Below the pieces are notes generated by a model. The model ran no database searches and had not been told where the DNA came from. It saw nothing but the letters and a program-made list of their open reading frames with translations. Below, piece after piece: positions 55,129 to 64,000 of a stretch of 64,000 nucleotides of DNA; within the stretch, counting starts at the first letter, position 1, and every line of letters starts with the position of its first letter. The stretch is from Myoxocephalus aenaeus. Its lineage: Eukaryota; Chordata; Actinopteri; Perciformes; Cottidae. Made by a program: the position numbers and the translations under genes. The stretch spans positions 639,501 through 703,500 of the forward strand of contig JBAMJR010000013.1 in assembly GCA_038501785.1 (NCBI GenBank). Reading direction: 5' to 3'.

Positions 55129-55416
55129 GTCGGGTTACGAGCCGCTACTGCCTTCGGTCAGTGTCCCCGTTAGCTCCCCGCTGTAGCCAGCTGGGCCTCC
55201 TGCTAGCGCTCCGTTACTTCCCCGCTAACTTCCGCTAGCTCCCCGAAAACCACCGAAGGTAGCGGGACCAGGCTCGACACCCGACTTGGGCAGAGGGGAC
55301 GTGGGCAGTAGCAGCAGCAGTGCTAGCTAGCAGCAGCGCTAGCTAGGAGCTACCGCTGCTCCTAGCTTGCTACAGCGGGGACACTGACCGGAGGTAGGAG
55401 CGGCTTGTAACCCGAC
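55129..55416. repeat. Inverted repeat, about 48-bp arms, 180-bp centre
   Basis: The left arm (55129 onward) begins GTCGGGTTACGAGCCGCT; the right arm (55369-55416) ends AGCGGCTTGTAACCCGAC. Both include 'cggtcagtgtcccc' or its complement. The centre is rich in 'gctagc' and 'agcagc'. It resembles a foldback element; no target duplication was identified. Confidence 0.75.
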
Positions 55417-56018
55417 TTCTACTGTAGTTTAGATGCTAGTGGTGCATCCTCTGGGGACCATACATGTCGTTGCGATCCAATCCAGCAGTTGTTGAGGTAT
55501 TTCAACCCGGAGCAAAGCGGCGACAGCCCGACCAACTGGTTCTCAGCTGTATAGTAAAACAGGTCGCTTATCTCTTTTTTTAAATCATGGCGAGCTGAGG
55601 ATCAGCCATCAAAGTTTAAAAAGAACTCAAAGTGCACAGATGTGCCTCCACTCCGTGAAGGAAAGTCATGGAAATGTCGTGGAATCTCACATCAAGGCCA
55701 CAGTGGGAGCCACAAATAAACCCGTCAGCGAGCCATGTGGGTTTCTTATCCCGCTCTGCCTTCCTCCTCCTCCTCCTCCTCGCCCATCTGCACTCCTTTG
55801 CGCCGCTACTCTGCATTGTCTTTTCCATTCCGTCTTTTCCAATCCATATTATTTTTCTCGTCTCATTCAGTCGCACTTTTGATGTTTTGGCCTGTTTTTC
55901 TCTGCGTTATTGTTCTCACGTCGTTGCGTTCGCTCTAATCGTCCGTCCTGCTGCTGAGGCGAACAATGATTTGTTATAGCGGCGTACTCCTGGAAACCCG
56001 TCAAGAGGAATAACAATG

Positions 56019-56060
<42 letters not shown>

Positions 56061-57993
56061 ATGCAAATCAATCAGGGCCCTCTGAGAGCCCTCTGTCTCC
56101 CGGTATCATTCTGCTACTGGTGCCACATCTCTCCGGGAACACACACCACCTCATCGCAGCTGCCGGTCAGGAGTTAAATGTGTGTGTGTGTGTGTGTGTA
56201 TGTGTGTGTGTGTGTGTGTGACTGCGAAAGCGCCGAAAGCACACGCAGTTCTGGCACAATATGACACAATTCATTGCAAAATGTGCAGCCACAGAAAGCA
56301 AATCCACACTTCTCAGACGGCACAGGAAGCCTTACAAAGGCAGCGCGTGTTATGTGGGTTACGTGTTGCCTCTGCATCGTCTGTAAGGTTTTCCTGCTCC
56401 CCTTCAGTGTCACTGAGCGTGTAATGTAAAGTAAGGAAGTAGTGTCAGAATGAATATCGAGCAAACGACAATAAGAACAGAAGAACACACTGCATATCTA
56501 CCATATTGTCTTTTTTTTTTGGGTACAACTGGCTTTAGAACAATACAAATAATCCCTTGTGTGAAGTCCTCCTGCAACAAAAGTTTTCAAATGCATGTAA
56601 GTGACATTCATGTTCAGGTTCATTTAAAGACCGGCCGATGGGAAAAGGACGTTACGTAACATGCGTGCGCTGAGCCCCGCCACGTGTGAAGCCTTTGTAC
56701 AGTGTGATTAACCGATTACACATATCACCTGGCTTAAATGATTAAAACATGAATAGGGCCACTCGCAGCGCTGTGAAGAGTCGTATCAGTACCTCGTTAT
56801 TTGTATTTATTGACTCTGGCTGGACCTCAAAGAACTGTTTGAACTTTCGGGGCAGATTTCTCAAACCGACCTGCGCACAGAAATTGGATTTTTGATATTT
56901 AAAGCAAACAGTTCTCTCCTTTTTTGTTCTCTTTTTCTCTGTTTTAAGTCCAACTGAAGTGACAAGAAGTCCAATGTGTTTGTCATTGTTTCTTTTGCTA
57001 TTGAAAGGAAAGTCAATGATCTTGGAGATGTGTCGGAAATGTTCCTTTTTAGCCTAAAAGCCACTGAGTCGGTGGTCTTTTTGGTTTGTGCTTGATTGAC
57101 AGGAGCTGTCAGTAAGGGCAGAAAGAAGTCTCAAACTAATAATCATAATTATAAACTGAGGACAGATGACGTTTTATCAGCAGCAGATTAAAGAAACACA
57201 CCATACCCACGAGTTTTCACAGTTGCAACTATGTTTTTAGTTCACATTGTTTATTACACTTTTCACATCTACCATTTCCACCCGAGTAAATAAACCTGTT
57301 TCTGACCATCAGCCAATAAATAGAACGACTATGTTATTGCTTTTATGCAAAGTTTATAATTTAAAAGGATTTGATGGACTTAATTCAAAGAGAAACTGCT
57401 AAAAGCATCATTAAAAACAAAAAGATATTGCGTAATCTTTACACGGTACAGGACGCTGTTGCTGTAATCTCAGTGGATTTTTAACAGCTTTACTACATGA
57501 CAAGCGTGTTAGGCCTCTATGTTTGTCTTTTGAGCGTGTGCAGACAATTAGCGTGAGAGGTAGAATAACAGAGAGAGAGACTTAATATAAGTGAGAGAGT
57601 GTTCATGTCTGTCATTAGAGTTAATGCGAATGATGTGGGATTTAAACGGTGACCTTCACTCTGCAGGCGGCGAGGTTTCCAGTAGAATTGAAACACCCGA
57701 GCATAAAAGGATTTTCACATTTCATTAACTGAAAAACACACAAACTACTTTAAAAAGCTGAGCGGCTGCCAGGGCGACTGTGGCGAGGATGTTTTCATAC
57801 GTCTACTCATCTCTTCCTGTTTGAACCGCTCGTGGCTTTCTGTCGCTGCTCCTGGAACATGCGGGGAAAAACAAATGAGGGGACGACGCTTCATTTCTGG
57901 AAGCGGAGCGGGAAACTTCTCCAGAGCGATGCCGAGGAAAAGGACTCGAAGAGAGGGGGAGATACTGAGAGAGGAAGAAGAAAGGGAGGAGAG

Positions 57994-57995
<2 letters not shown>

Positions 57996-58052
<57 letters not shown>

Positions 58053-58158
58053 AGCTCAGCAGTGCGTGGTGTTAACCTCAGGGTGGATAGATCGGGGGGG
58101 AAAGCTCGAGAGACTGCATGTCGGGTTGTTTTGCTGTTTTGGGCTTCAGCCTAGAGGG

Positions 58159-58239
<81 letters not shown>
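57996..58239. repeat. (GT)n facing (CA)n
   Basis: (GT)n 57996-58050 and (CA)n 58160-58239, 109 bp apart, able to pair with each other. Confidence 0.93.
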
Positions 58240-58243
<4 letters not shown>

Positions 58244-59096
58244 GATCCAGGGTACCTGCGGTCCCTGTGGTACGGTAGAAAAACAAGTACCGTCACATCT
58301 TCAGAATTCTGGTATCGCCCTAAATCCCTAAATGTGAATCCAAGAACGGCAGCAAATTCTCACATTGGAGAACCTGGAACTGTCAGATTTTCTCCCCTTT
58401 TTGCTAGAAACATTGACTGTAGAGATTATTCGACAATCAAAATAGTTGCAGATTAATCATTTTTTCCCCCGATCAGCTTTTTTTTGGGTCGGACCAATTC
58501 TTTCCGTGCCATTGATTCTTGTCTCATAGCGTCCAGCAAAACCGTTGCTCTTCTGCAGAATGCCTGACAGTCCAAAAAAAAACCCACATATTGAAGCTAC
58601 TACAATGCTCTTGCAAATTCTTGTTTGAGAACCTGGAAACAATCGTCGCAGCACCAGAGTGAAGTTTGACATTGTACATGGTGTTTTGTCTTTGTATTAA
58701 AAGAATGCGATCCCTCACACGGGCCCCAAAGAAGTGAACAAAAAAAAAAAAAAAAACTGAAGAGTGTCTTCATGATACCACGAGAGGGAAAGATGTGCAG
58801 TATCTCGTCGGGGAATTTTATCTCCCCTGTTTTATTTTGTCGACGCTGCAGGAATGTCACTTATGATGTTATCGCCACGTGAAGTATTTCAGTCTGTCGA
58901 TTGTTTTGTTCGAATCCCCGTAGCTTGTTTCTTTCTTTTCTTTTTCTTTTTTTGAAGTTAAAAAGTGATCAAAGAACCTTTCAGGCGTCTTCCTGCAGCA
59001 GCTGCGTTTCATTATTTCACTTCTGAGTGTGTCTAGCTGACTCGCTGGTTTAATGCCAATAGGTGTGTCCTGATTTACCAGACAGTTGAGCTTAGT

Positions 59097-59099
<3 letters not shown>

Positions 59100-59127
<28 letters not shown>

Positions 59128-59260
59128 CTCTCATGTACATAAAGAGTGTTTATTGTTGTAGTCTATTTCAATAAACACATTTAAAGGTAATTTGTGTGTG
59201 TCTGTCAGTGTGTGTTTGTGTTTTTGAGTGGGCTTCTTCTGGTTAGTGAGTCAGTAAAGT

Positions 59261-59300
<40 letters not shown>

Positions 59301-59597
59301 GGGCATGTTTCAACTCTTTTTAGAGGAGGAATGCTGTGCGGCTGCCAGAGTCGGCTGCTCTGTGACTTCACTGGGACCAGCGGAGATCCCTGGCACCACA
59401 CACACCTGCTGCCATGGCAACCACACACAGGACCCATGACAAACTGCCCCTCTCATCCCAAACCCAGCTTCCTGCCCACCACGCCCCAAAAACTGTGTGT
59501 GTGTGTGTGTGTGTGTGTTTGAACATATTTCTGAATCACTTCTCAAATTTGGGAATGGCAGCAAAAATCCTGTGGAAATGAATCCCATGTGATTGAT

Positions 59598-59633
<36 letters not shown>
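59100..59633. repeat. Cluster of (GT)n tracts
   Basis: GT runs at about 59100-59127, 59263-59298, 59495-59519 and 59599-59634. Confidence 0.93.
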
Positions 59634-59636
<3 letters not shown>

Positions 59637-60565
59637 ATGGTGGTAACCCATGGGATAACGTTCAGGACTGTAATTCACTCATGGTTTCAAAACTTGCATT
59701 TTTCATCCAATTTTCTTTTTGGCCACTTGAGGGCAGCAGAAACAGCCATAAACACAACACTAACCTATCACTTTTACATTTTAAGTTTTTGTCTATTACA
59801 TTTATTTGTTTAGCTGAATTCCATCTGCTGTAAGAAAGGAAGCAGGGAGACACTTGTACTCATGCAACTAATACAATTAATACAAATACAAGTTGAAAAA
59901 TACAGCTAGAAACAGGACCAAAACCTTTCTCTACATTTCACTTTTTGAGACACAAAAAAAGGCCAACATGTGACCCGCAACAGACGAGTCGAGGCTCGTT
60001 TTTGCTACTGAAGAAGTTCTAATGTCACGGTATAAAACAGTCCACAAAATAGTTTAAAAAAACATTGTGAAGTCATAATTGTGCAAAAAAAACATGTCAA
60101 GGTCCAATCGTGTGCAGGATTAGTAGCGGACAGACAGACAGACGCATGATCCCCTCCTGGCATAGATGATATTTAAATAAACATCATTTCCATGTTCTTT
60201 CAAGGGAGTGTCAGGTGTATATTTCCTCTCTATTATGCAGCTGTTTGAAATACAATTATTTGAGTCAACATCCTTATTAGCCTTAAACGCTTCCTGTCGA
60301 ACAAACAATGGGCGTGTCCACCAGTTGAACTTCTGTTGATCATCGGGATGAATGAAGTGCTAAAATACACGAGCACAACATATCTGTTTTACATATGTTA
60401 TACATATACAGTATGAGCATGGACAATACACCTGTATTAACACTTTTTTTTACCCTTAAAGTAAAAAAAATATTCTTGGTTGTCATCTCGATTTTTACCA
60501 TTGATACATTTGAAAAGACTTTTAGAAGAAATGCCATCAGAAATGATTACATTTGTTGCACACAC

Positions 60566-60596
<31 letters not shown>

Positions 60597-61266
60597 TTCA
60601 TCCTATTCATTCAGCCGTGCAGAACGAATTGCCGCAGAACGAGGGAAAAGAGGGCATGATAATGACATGGAGAGGTGGTGGATTCAGAGAGGAGAAGGAC
60701 AGTCGGGTGCTTTTGAAGGCACAAATCCATGTGAATCATCACGAGTAGGTAGCTCACGTATGAAAGGAGAGAGAAAAGAAAAGAGACTGGAAAATAGTAA
60801 AACAAAAGAAGCGATGGAGCACTTGTGCGTCCTCCCACAGCAATATATTGACACTACTGTATATTGCTGTGTTCCACTATAAAAGAGCATTCTGCTGCTG
60901 TTGAAGAGCTAATTTTTACCAGAAATAATAACATTTTATTTCTTCTATCCCTCTTGTTTTTCTCCCTCTACAATCCATTACACAGTTTATTAACTCCTCA
61001 TCCCTCTCGCTTGTTTTAGTGTCGAGCTGGAACCAAAATTGATCCTTTTTTCGATCGTGCACTAGATTTACTTTCAAATTCTCAGTGACCTAAAAGAACT
61101 AATGGAGGAAAGTAAAAAGCACATATTCAACTTTTTACAAAAAAAAATCTCATAATTCTTCACCTTTTGACAGATGTGGAAATTACAATTATTGCACCTG
61201 TTAGTTATGGACTGTCGCAGGCGGCAACCTCCGAAAAGTAAAGCCAATGCTGAAGCGCCTCAAAGC

Positions 61267-62301
61267 TGCATTCTCTCTCCTGACCACCAGGGGGCGACTC
61301 ATCTGGTTGTATAGAAGTCTATGCTTCATGTCTTAACCTGCATTCTCTCTGACCACCAGGGGGGCGACTTCTCTGGTTGTATAGAAGTCTATGCTTCATG
61401 TGTTAAACCTGCATTCTCTCTGACCACCAGGGGGCGACTCCTCTGGTTGTATAGAAGTCTATGCTTCATGTGTTAAACCTGCATTCTCTCTGACCACCAG
61501 GGGGGCGACTCCTCTGGTTGTATAGAAGTCTATGCTTCATGTCTTAACCTGCATTCTCTCTGACCACCAGGGGGCGACTCCTCTGGTTGTATAGAAGTCT
61601 ATGCTTCATGTGTTAAAGCTGCATTCTCTCTGACCACCAGGGGGGCGACTCCTCTGGTTGTATAGAAGTCTATGCTTCATGTCTTAACCTGCATTCTCTC
61701 TGACCACCAGGGGGCGACTCCTCTGGTTGTATAGAAGTCTATGCTTCATGTGTTAAACCTGCATTCTCTCTGACCACCAGGGGGCGACTCCTCTGGTTGT
61801 ATAGAAGTCTATGCTTCATGTCTTAACCTGCATTCTCTCTGACCACCAGGGGGCGACTCCTCTGGTTGTATAGAAGTCTATGCTTCATGTGTTAAAGCTG
61901 CATTCTCTCTGACCACCAGGGGGGCGACTCCTCTGGTTGTATAGAAGTCTATGCTTCATGTGTTAAACCTGCATTCTCTACTGACCACCAGGGGGCGACT
62001 CCTCTGGTTGTATAGAAGTCTATGCTTCATGTGTTAAACCTGCATTCTCTCTGACCACCAGGGGGCGACTCTTCTGGTTGTATAGAAGTCTATGCTTCAT
62101 GTGTTAAACCTGCATTCTCTCTGACCACCAGGGGGCGACTCCTCTGGTTGTATAGAAGTCTATGCTTCATGTGTTAAACCTGCATTCTCTACTGACCACC
62201 AGGGGGCGACTCCTCTGGTTGTATAGAAGTCTATGCTTCATGTGTTAAAGCTGCATTCTCTCTGACCACCAGGGGGCGACTCCTCTGGTTGTATAGAAGT
62301 C
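61267..62301 (+). repeat. CTCF-motif minisatellite B, 15 units of about 70 bp (plcl1 intron 1)
   Basis: Fifteen near-identical head-to-tail units 'gcattctctctgaccaccagggggcgactcctctggttgtatagaagtctatgcttcatgt(g/c)tta..'. All 15 contain CCACCAG followed by five G (11 units) or six G (4 units) and an intact CG. Linker variants (tcttaacctg, gttaaacctg, gttaaagctg, plus 'tactg' insertions in two units) recur in blocks. The left flank 'ggcggcaacctccgaaaagtaaagccaatgctgaagcgcctcaaag' matches the solo element and array A. Confidence 0.96.
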
Positions 62302-64000
62302 TTTCACAGCATGTTTTCAGTTCATGAAAGTAAAAATTTTGGTCGCCTAAAAATATCCTTTTTAGTGTTCGATTATAGCTCCACCATCTCGTGTCACGAC
62401 TTGTTGACAAAGACTACGATTATTATGCACTTGACCTGAAACCTTTTCCAATTTGAATCTGCACACAATTTGATGCCAAGCTTCCAGTTTACTTATAGAC
62501 GGCGTTCTTCAACCTAAAAGCCTGAAAGACCGTTCAGGAATATGTAGTTAACTCTCAGACGATGACATACTTTTAGTAGGGGTGTCAGTACAACAATGAA
62601 CCTTCAAAGTGAATTAGCTTTTAGCAGTGGAGCGCCAGTCACTGGCGTCTGACAGGTCATCAGCTCAGGTCTGATTCACAGCACATTACTTCCTCATTAA
62701 AAGCACATCAACCCTTAAACGCACACCGCGGGACTATAATACACCATGTCTAATACGGCCAGTTCCTTCAATTAAGCACTCAAACTATGTGTCTTTAACG
62801 AGGTGTCAAAATGTCAAAAAAAAAGAAAGGTGTTCCACTCAAACATTTGCAAGCGATAGCGGATAATGTTGTGTTTCCCCGTTTGGTCTCTGTTGCTGTG
62901 AATAAACTCAGACGCGATGAAGAAAATATTTGTGTGTATTAGCTCGATGTCACAGTAACGTGATGGTGCAGCACCTGGGCGTCAGGTCCTTTGAGGGTGT
63001 TTGAAGACTCTGGAGATGAAGATGGCAACTGCTGATCAGGAATTTGTTTGTTTTTTTGTGTGCCAACTATGAGTCCGCTCAGTTAAAAGCAGAACTGGAG
63101 AATGACGACGACGCTAGCTCCGACATTGGAGCTTCGTCAATCAGAAAGTGTATCACCAACTATATTGATAATCAATTAATCATCTACGTCATTTTTCAAA
63201 ATATCGTCTTGTTCCACCCTAGTAATTGTGAAGATTTGCTGCTTAATGTCAAGCCACAAAGTGCCCCAAACTGCAGTTCCTCAAATGGCCACTTGAGGCT
63301 GACCCCAAAAGAGAGTCGATCTCCAGAGACCGCCGTGTTAAAATGCCTTTGTAACACCTTTACAGCAGCAAGAAAAAAGATCTTTCAATATGTAACTCAT
63401 CACTGCCGAGACGTCAACACTTTGAGACTATGTCCATATTTCATACAGTCTATATGGTGGATGTATACTGGATAACTTTATTGTTTTTGGACTGCGGATC
63501 AACAAGCAATTTGAAGACGTCGAGTCGCCTTTTGGCTTTAAGAAATTTGAATTCTTAACCATTTTCTGTCTTAAAAAAAATCAATAAAAAAAAATCTTAT
63601 TTTTATTTGCATTAATCCGCCGCTGGAAATAGTGCCCAATAAATGCATTTTTAATCCTGCTTGTGTAAAGTGTCCTAAAACCGACTGTTTAACCTTATTT
63701 ACCCCATCCCCTTACATAGGGTGTAGCTACTAGTCCACAGGTCTCTCTGTACAGGTCTTTAGGACAAACGGTACAATTATATATTGAACAAATATAGTAG
63801 TGCTTGATACCAAATTAAACAGCCAAGCCTTGGGGACAAGTAAGTAAGCCACTTCTACATGCTTCAAACACAACTCAACCACCAAAGAGAGACATAACCA
63901 AAGTAATGACTCGAAAAGACTTGAAAACCAGCTCGAGAATTATGGAATTATGAACAATAATCCTGGTGGGACCTCGCCGGAAAGCGCAAAACCTACCAAT
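62302..64000. other. Distal part of plcl1 intron 1 in the window
   Basis: No exon. Around 63260-63470 is a fragment of a dispersed fish repeat ('ggccacttgaggctgaccccaaaag..gtgttaaaatgcc'). It lies within a 143-codon open frame that is judged not to be a gene. Confidence 0.55.

Noticed and set aside
63044..63475. 143-codon plus-strand open frame at the right end
   Set aside because: Runs through fragments of a dispersed fish repeat, has no family resemblance and has no clear splice or promoter signals.

Overview
The window is vertebrate genomic DNA, almost certainly a ray-finned (teleost, probably percomorph) fish. The genes are split into short exons with canonical GT-AG introns, the introns carry long (CA)n, (TA)n and (GA)n microsatellites and fish-type dispersed repeats, and gene order matches the conserved vertebrate block HSPD1-HSPE1-MOB4-RFTN2-PLCL1. 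Exons were read by eye from splice sites, reading-frame continuity and recognised protein families; no alignment was run.

Layout. (1) 16-4100, minus: the 5' part of hspd1 (mitochondrial chaperonin Hsp60). Six coding exons are present and the gene runs off the left edge. (2) About 4107-4709: a short head-to-head promoter shared with hspe1, with two perfect three-unit heat-shock elements and an NRF-1-like site. (3) 4710-8038, plus: complete hspe1 (Hsp10, 99 aa, four coding exons). (4) 10517-15984, plus: complete mob4/phocein (226 aa, eight exons), 3' UTR to about 17.1 kb. (5) 18607-38370, minus: complete rftn2 (raftlin-2, 444 aa, nine exons, 11.8-kb first intron), converging tail to tail on mob4. 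(6) 38.4-48.3 kb: repeat-rich intergenic DNA with no recognisable gene; mars2 and boll, which lie here in mammals, are not seen. (7) 48.3-49.5 kb: GC-rich plcl1 promoter/5' UTR and first coding exon (49336-49506). The rest of the window is plcl1 intron 1.

Functional logic. Hsp60 and Hsp10 form one mitochondrial folding machine and are driven from one bidirectional, heat-shock-type promoter. mob4 (STRIPAK subunit), rftn2 (lipid-raft protein) and plcl1 (catalytically inactive PLC-like protein) are linked by ancestral synteny rather than by a shared pathway.

Most unusual signal. A dispersed fish repeat contains a near-consensus CTCF core (CCACCAGGGGGCG). It has expanded into two same-orientation minisatellites: 10 units at 20564-21300 in rftn2 intron 6, and 15 units at 61267-62301 in plcl1 intron 1. 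An unexpanded copy of the parent element lies between them near 33.75 kb. The central CpG is kept in 15/15 units of the second array but only 4/10 of the first. Also notable are splice sites embedded in microsatellites: mob4 exon 4 lies between two (TA)n tracts, and rftn2 exons 3 and 6 abut (UG)n in the RNA. Several near-perfect hairpins and nested DNA-transposon relics are also present.
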